Below the pieces are notes generated by a model. That model saw only the letters and a program-made list of their open reading frames with translations. It had not been told where the DNA came from and searched no databases. A stretch of 64,000 nt of DNA, taken from Ciona intestinalis. Lineage: Eukaryota; Chordata; Ascidiacea; Phlebobranchia; Cionidae. Positions 23,701 through 36,100 of this stretch are shown one piece after another. Made by a program: the position numbers and the translations under genes. How positions within the stretch are numbered: the first letter of the stretch is position 1; each line of letters starts with the position of its first letter. The DNA lies in assembly GCF_000224145.3 (NCBI RefSeq), contig NC_020166.2, positions 4,816,726 to 4,880,725 of the forward strand, written 5' to 3'.

Positions 23701-23717
23701 GCAGTTTCCAAACTCAT
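14783..23717 (-). CDS. TBX20: T-box transcription factor Tbx20
   Basis: Eight coding exons in phase: 23570-23717, 23209-23452, 22861-22997, 21675-21811, 19307-19465, 18274-18350, 16281-16375 and 14783-14925, giving 379 residues. The N-terminus has the Tbx20-type motif [14 protein letters not shown] (residues 14-27). The T-box spans about residues 108-295: [115 protein letters not shown]. It binds T-half-sites in DNA; Tbx20 orthologs act in heart and motor-neuron development. After the T-box the protein is much shorter than vertebrate Tbx20. Exon 8 is the least certain: it fits phase 1 and ends with a PYLMTPAL stretch resembling the vertebrate VMTPFV end. Introns carry several MITEs and a GC-richer block at 16.7-17.65 kb. 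Confidence 0.93.
15120..15225 (-). mobile_element. SINE fragment (3' part)
   Basis: Reverse of the SINE tail: ctcgcgtggcggcgcaac, cgttataacaccggtg, cttcgtgcccacttacgag. It lies in the last intron of Tbx20. Confidence 0.6.
15530..15605 (+). mobile_element. SINE 3' fragment
   Basis: Reads ggcacgaggtgtatgaaaca and ttgccctgccgagcgagga, the plus-strand SINE 3' end. Downstream to 15,793 is a small open frame ([17 protein letters not shown]) that I could not assign. Confidence 0.55.
15826..15999 (-). mobile_element. MITE (mixed or decayed copy)
   Basis: Starts with a subfamily B-like end (actgtggggcaatata) and ends with a subfamily A-like end (gtcccatcttccccaccctac). The interior has taccaaaaggacgag. 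Confidence 0.6.
16690..17650. promoter_or_regulatory. GC-richer block in a Tbx20 intron, possible enhancer or internal promoter
   Basis: This block, in the intron between Tbx20 exons 6 and 7, is more GC-rich and less repetitive than its surroundings. It has inverted CCAAT boxes (ATTGG at 17558-17562 and 17612-17616) and an E-box CACGTG at 17579-17584. No coding exon is convincing. Regulatory function is inference from composition and motifs. Confidence 0.3.
18411..18598 (+). mobile_element. MITE, subfamily B
   Basis: Starts tatagaagggtggggtaaga and ends catcttaccccaaagtactata. The interior has aaccgcatcctcgcgacttt. Confidence 0.75.
19640..19790 (+). mobile_element. MITE, subfamily A, end-truncated
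   Basis: Interior blocks tagtagtaagcaaagaac, ataaaaccgtatcctcacaac and attgtttaaaacacaatcg are clear; the C-rich end has decayed (agtgtccctgttgcaccc). Confidence 0.65.
20035..20142 (-). mobile_element. MITE, subfamily B remnant
   Basis: Reverse copy with ggagtcgcgcggctat, aacaccaaacaataagg and catcttacaccacccttttata. Confidence 0.5.
21845..22030 (+). mobile_element. MITE, subfamily B
   Basis: Starts acagtaaggtaaaattgaat and ends cctatttgaccccacagtaata; interior tagcccgcgactctaaaaa. It lies just beyond exon 4 of Tbx20, in intron 3. Confidence 0.65.
22483..22679 (+). mobile_element. MITE, subfamily A
   Basis: Starts tacagtaggcgggggaagat and ends gtcccatctccccccacc; the interior matches the family throughout. 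Confidence 0.8.
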
Positions 23718-24697
23718 TTTTATTTCTTTTAGAAGGTATTTTTAATAATATACAACAAGTTTCATATCAGGTTATACAATCGCAAACAAATCTAAATATA
23801 CAACAACTTAATATATATGAAGTAAAAAGATTAGTAAAACTTTCTTTAAATTGACTCAACAAAATCTAAATGTATATAAAATATATTCTCTCTTATGCGA
23901 AGCATATATACTCATTTTGCCTTCTTAATCTTTAACAAAATATGCGATATTTTACTATTTCCCTGAACATGTGTTCCATACTGAGGCTGTTGGTCTGCAC
24001 GTCGCGTACCAGTAAGTCATTGGGCTTGCTACAACGTGGGCTCTATATTCCGACGCTTGACGCCATTTTGAAAAGGGAATAATTACATTACGCGTAAGGA
24101 GCGACGACTAAATACGCATTAAGCAGATGCAACGTTAGCACTCGTCTCGACGGTTAAATGTCTTTATCGAAAGCGACGCTACTTGCTCGACCCGAGCCCT
24201 GTTATTACCCTCTGCGGAAAAGTGAAAAGAAACTATACATTAAAGAATATTTGTTTAATTCACATAAAATAGATTTGATAAAAATGCAATAAAAAGTCAT
24301 ATATTTAATTTAAAGATCGTTTTTTAATAAATAACTCTAATATATGTGTTGTTATGCAAAATAGATAACACTGATAAAAGTTTATAAACGCATGTAAAGA
24401 TACAATTAATATATTTATTGTTTATTCGACATTTTATACTGATAAATGAAAATAATTATGTACAGTGAAATTGAAGCGTTACGAAACGAAGTATTAAATA
24501 AAAAAAAAACAAATTTTCAAAAAAGTAAAAATATATTCGGAACGATTGTCCCAGAAATTGTTTGTGGGCAATCGTATTGATGTGATTGCTCGCACTCTAG
24601 CACCGTACAGCGGTTGCTGTATCAGTGAATTAAAAAACACAGTGTAGGCGGTTCGAAAGTTCAAGTTGTATAAAAAGATTTTAGCACAGCAAGAATG
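23718..24697. other. Spacer between the IL-17-like gene and Tbx20 (5' side of Tbx20)
   Basis: About 1 kb that must hold the Tbx20 promoter and the 3' end of the IL-17-like gene. 23,980-24,240 is GC-richer than the rest. I see no gene or clear TATA box. Confidence 0.45.
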
Positions 24698-25665
24698 TTA
24701 CATGTACAAAGGCACTTGACATTGGCAACCTCGTTGTATGTTATATGGTCTTCGTACCCATACACCGTTTATTCTTTTGGGCAATCTAACACTGTATCGA
24801 ATAGGAGTACTGACGAGGTTTATGTTTTCCGCCAGCGTAGGACTGTCCATGTCATAACAGCCATAACATAAGCACTTAGCTTGCAAGATTGTGCTTGGTC
24901 GCCTTTAATAAGAAAAAAAGAATTGTTTTAAAGTCTTGTTTAAAGCCGAAATCACATTAAATGGGGACAAATCAGAACATTAAATGTTTTATGAGTTATT
25001 ATATCTCATGTCACTACAGCCTATACTACCCACTACAAAGGACTGTGTTAATAGTGTATATGCTTGCTTACTACTCTACTGCTATTACATCAAATGTGGA
25101 CATTACTAGAAGCAAAAATAGACATTTTCGCTTAATCTTACCTATTACGGTCTTGGTGAATCACATATGTCCATGGCGATAAGCTTCTTTGCTCGACACT
25201 TGTGCTGGCTGGGTTAAACGTCGGACATTGAAGGCTCCGCTTTGTTCTCTGTTTTTTACCACCATTTTGTGATTTGTCGTTAGTCACATCAATAACAGTG
25301 AACTGGCTTGCATACTCCGTATCGTTCAGTACTTGAGCATAAACTTCGTTGTACCTAATGCAAATTTCATCATCCCCACAAAGTTCCCTGTAAAACAATA
25401 GAGTAATAAGAAAATAAAGTTATGTCCCAATGTTGTACTTTGACCACTTAGAATTAATAATAATCTTAAACTTTAAACCGCAGATCAAAACCTAAACTTA
25501 CTTAATTTTGTCCAAAGTTGGTATTGATTTTTTCACCAATTCATATTCGCCGTCTTTTTCCTCGTATTGCAGTAAATCTAAAATCGGAGAACCTTCGGTG
25601 TTGTTTATCATTATTTGCACCATAACTAAAGCAAAAAGAGACACCAAGCTGATAGATTGAGGCAT
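24698..25665 (-). CDS. IL17: Interleukin-17-like cytokine
   Basis: Three exons, 25502-25665, 25142-25387 and 24698-24902, join in phase 2 each time to give 204 residues. The start is the ATG at 25665 because it begins a signal peptide (MPQSISLVSLFALVMVQIM). Residues about 109-204 form the IL-17 cystine-knot domain: CPTFNPAS, the hallmark SPWTYVIHQDRNR, AKCLCYGC, IRYSVRLPKRI and the terminal GCQCQVP. IL-17 proteins are secreted dimers that signal through IL-17 receptors and Act1 in mucosal defence; ascidians have several. Just before the domain, residues 99-105 read KKQRTKR, a furin-like site, so a roughly 80-residue propeptide may be removed. A TATA-like stretch (about 25704-25712) lies 40 bases upstream. 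Which of the Ciona IL-17 paralogs this is cannot be told here. Confidence 0.93.
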
Positions 25666-26839
25666 TCTGTATGTTTGGTTCTTCTCTAATCCAAAGATAC
25701 TCAATATATATTTAAGTCGATGTTCGGATATAAAAACCAACTGTACAGTTACAATATTTATACTCTGCAGTCGAAAGTGACATGAAGAAGTAGTCGTGTG
25801 GTACTTTTTATAAAAATCCTAATTTCCAATTAACCACTAATGTCACGTTTTATTCAAGAAATTAGGGTCTTCCCCGCGAGTTAATTCCGGATGTTACGCA
25901 TTAATTGGACGGCGGCGTCCCAACACACGTTTCGAAAATACGTCACAACAAAGGCATGCTTTCTGTTCAGCGCAACTGATACGCTAACTGTTGAGTAATA
26001 GTTTTTTCTTGCTGACCACTTTAATTACTACTAAACTGTTCGCCAACACATCATTTCACACATAAGCGAGTAAATGACATGACTCAGTTGCATATACGTC
26101 AAACTATACCACCCGCAAAAACAAAAGTAAGATTTCAACTTAACAGATGTTGTAAAAAATTTTATTGACGTAAAGTATTAATATTGCACCAGACTTGCGT
26201 AATTTAGGAATTCAATCAAATGAATTAATGTATAAAATACAATTATTTAATGGGGTTAATACAAATCGTACATTTGTAAACAATCGTGATATCTTTAAAC
26301 GGAGTAATGTTAAAAATAGAAAAGTCGGTAATTTTTAGGATTCCCGGCTTGTATTTAGCATTAATTATTCGGACCGAAAGCAGTAGTCTGTGCTTTAACC
26401 GTCCTTATGCGTAACTAACTGTACATTCCATGCACCAGCACCTAAGTCCTAAGAGTTAAAAATAGCAGACCGGTATTTTTGGCAGGGCACTGACACTATT
26501 GGACTTTATTCGGCACTTGACAGTTTGCGTCATAAAGAAACAAATGACGTGTTCAGTTGCATTTGATAAACAGATTCTACTTGTCACTTCTATTTTTACA
26601 CAAAAGGGATGCATTACGCACAGTTGCATCCTACGCAACATACATCAGCAACAGACTGTCTGGCTAATTTAAATCTACTTTTAAGTTTATTTTTATGACT
26701 TTTGTAACGAGATCTTGATATTAACGTAGCTGGAATAGTAGTCAGAATACGAGGCATACATAAAGAGATGTCCAAAAGTGATCTAAGATAACCACCGAAC
26801 TTTATTGTTTTCGAGAAGAAAAATTGTCACTCAAATTTG

Positions 26840-26900
26840 ACCGTTTCTAGTTTTCAACAACTAAGAAAAATTTTAACTGTATTTTGGATTTGGTATAATG
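26840..26900. repeat. Short repeat shared with 56.1 kb
   Basis: Contains tttgaccgtttctagttt followed by a similar A-rich stretch, also present at about 56,140-56,200. Confidence 0.35.
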
Positions 26901-27059
26901 AATATTACTTCTTCGTGAATATAACGACTTCAGTAGGTTTTAATTTTTCGATTGTTTCTATATAGCTGAATACCAGATTATGCTGACTCGGCACTTTTCA
27001 AACTAAATTTTCAGCTCGAAAGACCGATTTGTAGTAAAGAAATGATACAATACGTACCA

Positions 27060-27360
27060 GAGAGGTTGGTAGTTTATGCGCTTGTATCGTAACCTATGGG
27101 TACCCGGTTCGATCCTCGGTCAAGGCACTTAACACACATTGCTCCAACCCAGCGGTCACTAACGAGTTGCCAAAATTAACAGTTATATACAGGAAAACAA
27201 TTACCCACAAAGTTGCATGTGTGGTGACTGCCCAAACGAAGATAAACATTGTGTGGAAGTGCGTTCGGTTGTGACGTTGGGAGTACGAGTGTAGTCCTCG
27301 AATGATGTTATCAGCAGACCTAAATCCCAGGTCCTCAAGAACCTCACCCATACAGAATAA
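27060..27360 (+). mobile_element. SINE with alternative long 3' tail
   Basis: tRNA-like head with a perfect B box (ggttcgatcc at about 27,109-27,118), then the family body (ggcacttaac, attgctccaacccagcggtc, cccacaaagttgcat) and the tail tcctcgaatgatg to acctcacccatacaga shared with 7.3-7.5 kb. The A box region is degraded. Confidence 0.7.
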
Positions 27361-27635
27361 AATAATGGTATATATGTTTGTGTATGCCCTCCGATCAAAA
27401 AAAGTAAAAAACTAGATTTCATGAAACGTGGTATCATACATCAAGCCATTTGCTATAATACACAGGTCATGTCACGTTAATGAAATGCTTGTTCCCCGAA
27501 ACGATATTCCCGTATTGGTATATATGTGCTACACGCACATCTACATTGCATCATATACTGCAGGGTTATGTTGAAATATATATTTTACCAAGATATAAAC
27601 GTGATAGCAAAAATTAAATGACTGCTCATTTGAAC

Positions 27636-27831
27636 TATAGTAGGATGGGGTAAGATAGGACATCATTCGCCTTTTTCGTCCCACTTGGTAGTAAATAAAC
27701 AATAATCACATAATTTTATAACCGTATCCTCGCGACTCTAAAAGTATGTTGTTGTAAAAACACATTCAGGAAATATGGGATACAGACGCTAACGATGTTC
27801 CATCTTACACCAAAGTACAATAACACTATTA
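27636..27831 (+). mobile_element. MITE, subfamily B
   Basis: Complete: starts tatagtaggatggggtaaga and ends gttccatcttacaccaaagtac. The 5' end is like subfamily A and the 3' end like B. Confidence 0.8.
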
Positions 27832-28120
27832 ATCTGTATTAAAATTTATATGAAAAATGCGACCAAAATTTGTAATCCGTTTCAAATTCTCTGGTACATT
27901 TTGCAGCATTTAAATAACCATGTCTACCATCTATACTGTCTGCGTGGCTATGTCTGATTTTACGTCAGATATCATGCTGTGTCGATAATTACGAACAATG
28001 AATTAAACACCCAGATTATTTCATTGTTACAGTTTACTATGTTAGTGTCGTTGTATTTTGTAAAGCAAAGACAGCGTATATAGTTCGCAATTAGCATTGT
28101 TTATTTTTTAAACAAGCTTA

Positions 28121-28190
28121 AGTTTTAACGTGCAAACGTCGTGTCTGGAACATTTTAAACAGAGAGTCGCATTCAATTTGAACCGGGTTG
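28121..28190. repeat. Short dispersed repeat shared with 11.4 kb
   Basis: Blocks ttttaacgtgcaaacgtcgt and gcattcaatttgaaccggg match 11,431-11,498. Confidence 0.4.
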
Positions 28191-30131
28191 CTGTCACTAT
28201 ATTTATTCCAACCAAGAATGTTTGGTAGAAGAAGAACTTGCTGTTGCGCCGCATGCCCAATAGCCCTCGGTCCAATTCAACAGTCTGAACAAATGTATAG
28301 TTCGGTGGGGGAGATGAAGCAGATATTGCCAAATAATTCCAAATTTAAAATACATAACGTTTTTTTTGGTTGATACCACTATTTATCGATTTAGCATACA
28401 GCAGGGGTAGTTTTACAAATTCGAAAACACACGGGGTTGATTAATATAAATGATCTATTCGAACGATGATGGGTATATTGTTCAAACAATGATTGATAAA
28501 TATTGTATTCTATACAAATCATCTTACAGAGAGCGCCTTAATTGGTTATCAACTTTACCGGGCCCTCTGATAGAGCATACTGTCGAATAATACGGTAGCA
28601 TTTTTCGTCTATCATTGAATGGTTATATGGGTAAAAGAGATTTATTAAATGGCACGTCTTACGCCAAGGTTACCGGTAAAGGGAGATTTAAAGGCAGGCT
28701 TTACGCCGAGTCTCTTCTTCTCCAACTCAACTATAATTTGATTTTTACACATCTAAAAGTAAAAATATATACAATATAGAAAACTACAATTTTGAAAATC
28801 TTTTATCGATATTTCTTTCTGTCATAATAATTGATTGTAGTCACGTCAAAACATATTTGTGTCCGCTCACGTCACTAATAAGCTAGCTAATTAATCATGA
28901 GTGAAACTGCATAAGCCGAGAGCAGAACGTTTAATTAACAATACAAAACAAACTAACATCATCTCAAAGCGTAATCTCCATAAACAGTTTTCTCTATATA
29001 TTCAGCCAAAACAATCTCCCCCAAAATTACATTTGGAAACTGGTAAGCGAACGCGAGGTTTGTAAGACAACCAAATACTCCGTATCATAGTGGAATACTT
29101 ACTCAAAACGATGCATTTATGGGAAATTTTCATTATTAAAAAGGAAATTTTTAAACGAAAAATGTGAAATTTCGAATATTTCGTAATGACGGTACTTTCC
29201 TTCAACCTATCTGAAAATAAAACGAAGCAATTTTAATTCACAAGTTTTATTCAAACGACAGATGATAAAGCAGTGTAGGCTACTAACTATAGCTACGTCA
29301 TGACTGGTTGTCCATGTGGACAACGATAAGTGGCAATGTATGGGAGAGATATAAAGATACATGTAACTTACATGGTGTTGTCTATTTGAAAAAAATGTAT
29401 TTTTCAGAAAAAAAAGCAGCAATTTTTTTTGTAGTTTTAAGCGCAAAAGCAAATTTATTAAATTATTAAATCGGGAATAAACTCCAGATCTGTACTGTAT
29501 TTAATCCGATAAATTAGTTATGACCCAGTATCTTTATATTATAGAATGTACAGACGAGTAATAAATAAAACAAACAATTTTGTATTGAGTTGAAACGTAA
29601 TATGAATAATACATAGAAGAAAATCAGCAAAAAGCTTCTTTTTAGTTTGATCGTTTGAAATTTGACGTTCGAATTAAAGAACGGGGAAAATGGAACAGTG
29701 ACGTCACAGTGCATCTGGGACGACATTGTTACGTAATAATAACGAGGAAAAAGCGAACTTCAAGCGAACTATCGCATTCAGACAATATGTTGAAATTTCT
29801 TTTCACCTTTGAACCTGCATTTAAACTACCAAAGTTTCACCTAAAACAATGAAGAGGCATGTCTATACACAGCGTCATAAAGCTTTGAACTTGTGATCTA
29901 AACAGCTTTTACTGCAGAAAAACTGGTCCTTAAACTAAACACCAACATATTCAAGTTTTAACCCAGTGGTTTAATTTAAATAAATTAACATGTAAATAGG
30001 ATATTCTTTTGCAGTCCATTGTATACATGCTGTACCACAGCAAATAGTCTCATGCAACATCTACATTATTCAAATGTTGCTTTCATAACCTGCTGTTTAT
30101 ATTCTTAACAACAGACATGGTTTGATTTCAA

Positions 30132-33100
30132 TCAGTCCAACAAACTAATATACGAAGCTGGAACTTTTCCTTTTGTTGTTCCTCGCTGACCCATCATCCA
30201 ATCTTTGCTTAAGCCAGGTGCAGTATGTACGTAGATGATCTAAAATAAAAAATATGGTTTTATTATTTTTCAATCCGAGATTCACGATACTAATTATTGA
30301 AAGTTGACTCTTTGGTTAGCGCTTGTGTCGTAAGTGAAGGCACAGTGGTTAATAATGCTTAAACCAGAGGGTTTAAGGTTCAAAACTTACTACTGCCATT
30401 CTGGGCATTTGTGCTCTGTTGCAAGACAATTGGCTGGTCACTAATGGTGTGTTCAATTTTCTATCTATTATGTTTAAAAATGAAAAATCAAACACCAGCA
30501 AATTGCATGTATGAGTGTGTGGTCATGTGATGTGTGGTAGTGAAATAAAACACCTATATTATGCTTTATCACGCACTATGAACCAAAATTTAACACAATG
30601 CAAAAAACTTTAGTTGTTTTACTTTGATTGAAATTCCTTGTTTCACAACTTTGGATTGAAATACTAGCTAGCTGATATAAATTTGAACCTATTTAGATAA
30701 AATATCACCATCAAATGTGCTAATAAAAAGTATAATATCTTAGACACATGACTAAAGTAGGACACACAATGTGTTGATGACAACCTGACATACTCTGCAG
30801 TCAGTGCAGTGTTTTGTCAACAACATGTTTAATTTTAGTTTTAAATAATGTATACAAGTTGGATTCACACCCTGGCTCATTCTATAAAACTAAACATCTC
30901 AATGAATTAAAGTCAATAAAATATGAATTACAATCTAAGAACAAACATAGAACTGTTATAATTGTTAATTTGTTATGTAACAGCTGTTGGCTGTTTATCC
31001 AACAAACGTGATGTGTAAAATGACAGTAATCTACAAATAGATAATGAGATCATGAAATAAGAAGCAGATAATGTAAAAACAGTGGTGGGTAAATTTAGTT
31101 TTGTTGATACCAATTCATATTTCTATTTGATAATTTCAAAATTTCCGCTTTGTAAATATAGATGTTCGATAAGTTTATCATATTTTTGAAAAATATTTTT
31201 CAATTTGGGGTAAACATGCGTGCATGCTTTCCCTATTTGTTCATTTTATTTGAAGAATTTTACTTTTTTGGGAAAAGCAGCATATAAACTATGTTAGCCT
31301 GTAGATTGTGGTTTCATTTGCACAATACCATGTTTTACAAAATATTAAAATACTCTTCCATATTACGCATAAGCTCATATATGCTGAACTACCTAAGTTC
31401 CTGTTATAAATACAGGAAGTCATTGTAAAGCAATTTCTCATTACTTAAAACAGGAAAAACAGTTATTCCCACAAACTTTAAAATTTCCAAGTCTTTTAAA
31501 GAATTAACGTAGTTCATTTAGAATTACAGAAAAACCTCAAAGGTTACAACAACAGGTATCTCTTTCATACACCTCATGCTTGTTTACGAGTTACCACACA
31601 CACAGAGGTAACTGCAAATGAATGTTTTTTCTTGTTTAAACAGTATGGCTTAAAATTTAAACACACCATCAGTGACCGGTCAAGTGCCTTACAACATGAC
31701 ACATATTGCTTGGAATGTTGGCAGAATCAAGGTTTGAACCAAAAACCTCTAGTTTAAGCATTATTCGTTGACCATTGTGCAGTGCTATATCCTCAAATTA
31801 ATTCCTATGTTGTCCCTCCATTACGCACACATTAGAAATATTAAAAAGTTCATAAAATGGCAAAGAAAAACAACTGAAAATATATATATCGCACTAACCT
31901 CATCTGCAAGCAATGACAACTCTGTTGAATCAGTTGCGTCGTAATCGTACAACACACGTGCTTGCTTGCTGGCCGACAGTGGTGTATATTCATTATTGTG
32001 AGCGCCCGTTATGTTACCAACTTGCACAGTTGACTTGGTTGAGTTGGAACGATTATATAAACCAAGGGAAGGTGAAGGTTCACAAGTTCTGGGGTAATAT
32101 AACACAATTTGTAGAAATTTTCAAGAAATATATATTTATCATGCACCAAAATTATAGTGAAAATCTACAGTTAAAAAATAAAGCACTTATCACAAATGTT
32201 TTTAAATTCTTTGTAAGCCATTTTAGTAAATAAACTAATTGAAAAATCTTATCAATAATGCAAATTATACTGAAAAAAAACAAACAAAAAAAACAAGTAA
32301 AATAACTGAAAATACGTTTCTTTTTTAACCTGATTTGATATTTGGGTTAAAAACCACAGAGTAACAGAAAAGTAGGTCAACTCATGAATTTAATTTCTTT
32401 TTACAAATAGTTTATGACAAATGTATGAGAAATATCACCTTAGTTGAGCTTGTAGGTCCTTCATACATTGGTAGCACTTTGCATAATACTCAGTTTGAGC
32501 ATCAACAAATTCATTTAAACTGCGGGAATGGTGAGCCTGTGGTTGGGAAGATATTAGTTTTGAACAGAAAGTGATGAAAATCGATTGATAAAATATCTCT
32601 TTTGAATTTTATGATAGATTCGCAAAACAAATTAATTTTTAAATTTTAAGTAATAACAAAACAAAATCATACTTGAATTTTAGATACTAATAAAAGAAAG
32701 ACATTTTTAAACCTAACAATTGAGCCTAATAAAAACAACAATATATAGGCCTATATATTATATATATATAAATATATTATTATGTCATGAATTTAAAGAG
32801 TCGTATAAAAAGCATAAATCAGCAATTAATGAAAAATTATCTGTGTCACAATAAACACAAATAGCAAGAAATACAACCTAATTGCGTACGAAGTACAGAC
32901 AGAACAAATATTTTTTGGAAACATATATAAAAAAACATATATATATACATAAATATCTTTTTAAAAATATTAAAAAATTGTATAAATTAATTAGGTGAAA
33001 TACAGTTACATGTTTGAGTACTGTTTTTTATAAATCAACTTTCAAAAGTTATCTAATAAAATATAAGAATTAAAGTAATTTTTAGGCATAAGCACACTTA

Positions 33101-36100
33101 TTTTTGTAAGTGATCTAGATTTGCCACATAAGCTTGAATGTAGAACAAGCAGGATATGATGAAATAAAGTTAGACACGCATGATAAACATGTTCATAGAT
33201 CACCTGTGTGCTGCTAACACCTTCTAACAAAAGTCGAGTTATTTCCTGTTGTCGGTCAAAATCGGTTTGTGTAATTCGCAGCTCACTTTCAGACTGTGGA
33301 ACAAAAGTGTGTTTTAAATTGCTGACAAATTGCTTTGGTTTACGATAACAAACCAATAAAAGTGTGTTGTTAAACGTTATGCTTCTTGAGCATTAAAAAT
33401 TGGTAAAATAATAGTGTCAAATTTCTTTCTTAACTAGATACGCAAGTGTTGGCATCAGTTTCCAAAACATAAAAGAATGATTTGATTGAATGAAACCAAT
33501 CAACACCAAGTATTAAGGACGTACGACGTCTATTCAATACAGGGTTTCAGGCTGAAATTAATACTTGTGTCGACGCTAGGCCTTCAGTGAAACCACAAAA
33601 ACATGTTGAGGTTCGAATTGAACTGTGGCCTTTCAAATATATAGTTATAACTATAAAGATGCAATGTCATATTAGAAACCTAACAACCACTTGAGAAATA
33701 TGTCATCTTCATGTATAAAGTACCTTATCAAGGGCCAAGGCCACTTCCACAAACACAAAAATAGATCATAGTTTAAATAAAAAGAAAATTAAATAAAAAG
33801 TATATACTACAGTCTACAAATAAAATTTTAGAATTGCTAAAGCCATATTCACCTAAAATCTCAAATATTGGCAAATATAAATTTATTGCACATTTACAGA
33901 AACATTTAAAAAAATAATGATTAAGTGGTAAGACCTATACCCTGTCCTTGCATATTATAAAAAAACTATAGAAAAATAAATTCAATCAAACTTGACAACA
34001 AATATATACATCCTGAATCCCATGTTTAAGTTAAAACCCATGCCAAGATATTATCAGTCAGTGATGCGGGGGAATTATTTTATTGTCATGCCACGCCCCT
34101 TTCTTCACGATTCAGTAATCATATTTATGATTAACGTCAGTCATGTTTGCAACTTATTTCAGTACACTACTGTTTGTATTAGAACTTGAGTAAACAGAAC
34201 AAGTCGGTAATATTTGCCAAGCTTTGGCCGCACACTTCCAATGCCGAGACTTAAAACAATAAAAAGAAAACACGACTTACTACTTGTCGAGCTTCCAAGG
34301 TCTTGGCTCGTCGCACTTTCGCTTTGCTCGCATCCAAATCAAGTCTCTTCTTCTCCAAGGTCTTTCTTTCTTTCTGAATTGTTTTACAATCTCCTTCAAG
34401 GAAGTTGGACAAAGGTTGAAGGAAGTTTTGTAAAGTTGTCTGGATAAATGTTTGCTGCGCTTGACCGAGTTTCATCTGTGCTTCACCACATTTTACCAAC
34501 GCACCACCTGGAAGGGAATTGCAGTTTTATGTTAAACACATAACCATAGGGTAAATTGGTAGACCATTCATTAGAGTGCACTACAAACACCATCATTTGC
34601 TAATGGTAGGGAAGGCAGTAACAACACAGATGCCTTTGAAGAAATTTAGGCTTCCTGGTTGTAATTTTTACTAATTAATAATATTGGAGATATTCCAATG
34701 CTGGCATGATGGTGTTTTGATGACAGACAGTATTTTCCCTCTAGAAATCATAAGACTTAAATTGAAATTATAGGACTTAAATAAACCTCAAATACCCTTT
34801 GGTGTTCCATATGGCTCAAAGCAATGAAGAGATATGGCTTAATATTATTTATGAGTCATGAGTGACATGTGGATTCTCACCAAGGATGATTCAATGTTTC
34901 TTAGCATTAATAATTTACTTTCTATTGATTGAAAAGGTATGAAAACGCATCAAGCTGCTGTTACAGCTATTTCCTATCTACCATCGATTATGTAGATTGG
35001 TCATCATACAGTAACACAACACAAGGAAAATACAATACATTAAAACATTATTTCTTATAATAGCTAAACATGTACAGTAATGAGAAATAGTTTGAACTTA
35101 TAAATTGGTATAAGAAACAAAAATTAAAATGAACAATAATCAAAACATGACAAATAATAATAATATCACACAAATACAGGTTTACCAGACTTATTTTAAT
35201 CTCATTCCACTACCAAACATCAAACAAATAATTTCATGTGCCTCATTTAATTTGATCAACTTAATGAGTCATTTAAAAACAACACATTCCTCCTTATCTA
35301 CATAAGAGTAACATCTTTCTGAGATGATTTACCGTAACTCTTAAAATAGGGGTGACATCATATTATTTATTAAGCATTGTTTTAGCCATAAAGAATTTAG
35401 CCTGCTGTTAGGCATCCAGGCAAATGAGCATTGCTGAAGTAGGCTAAACTGTATTTACCACATTAATCAATAAAGCACCATGTTTGACAAAAGTACGTGT
35501 AATGGCCAATGGCTTTGTAGGATCACCTTAAATATGATGCAAATAAATTATTACTCTAACCTTCAAAACTAAATGTAAAAAGTGATGCCTCCTTATAACT
35601 CTTATAAATATGAGCAATTTCAAATATTACTCCAAACAATATTTATTCTTACCATAAGCTGTGCCTGGTCCAAAGTCATTACCAGCCTCTATCATGGTGA
35701 GTCCAAGTTGTTCTGTGTTATTTACACGATCTGGTGGCTTCCTGTCAAGTTTCAAGTAAACAAAATCTTCCATTCGTGTGTCTGATAAAAACAAAACATT
35801 ATATATATATATATATATATGGCCTATAGAATATTTTAATTTCCAATTTAAATTCATTACTTTATCATTAAAACATTGTACAGACAGGTTCTACATAAAA
35901 ATCTGACAAGACAAAACAACCAACAAGAAAGATATATATACATACTTCTAAAAAATACAGGGTCTACTTTTTTGTGCAAAACATCATACAATAAACTAAA
36001 AATACGAAATTGCTTTTCCATGCAGCATTGCAATGACAGTACTTATAATACAGGATTCTGTTTCATACACCTCTGCCGTATACAAGTAACCAACTTTGTA

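Larger units (their letters stand above)
25741..30131. other. 4.4-kb spacer without a recognised gene
   Basis: Contains one SINE (27,060-27,360), one MITE (27,636-27,831), a short repeat at 28.12 kb and a repeat near 26.85 kb. The rest is AT-rich; its short ORFs have no family features and look like chance. Confidence 0.55.

Noticed and set aside
28108-28332. Possible gene on either strand near 28.2 kb
   Set aside because: Overlapping short ORFs on both strands, repeat sequence at one end, no splice sites or recognisable domain.
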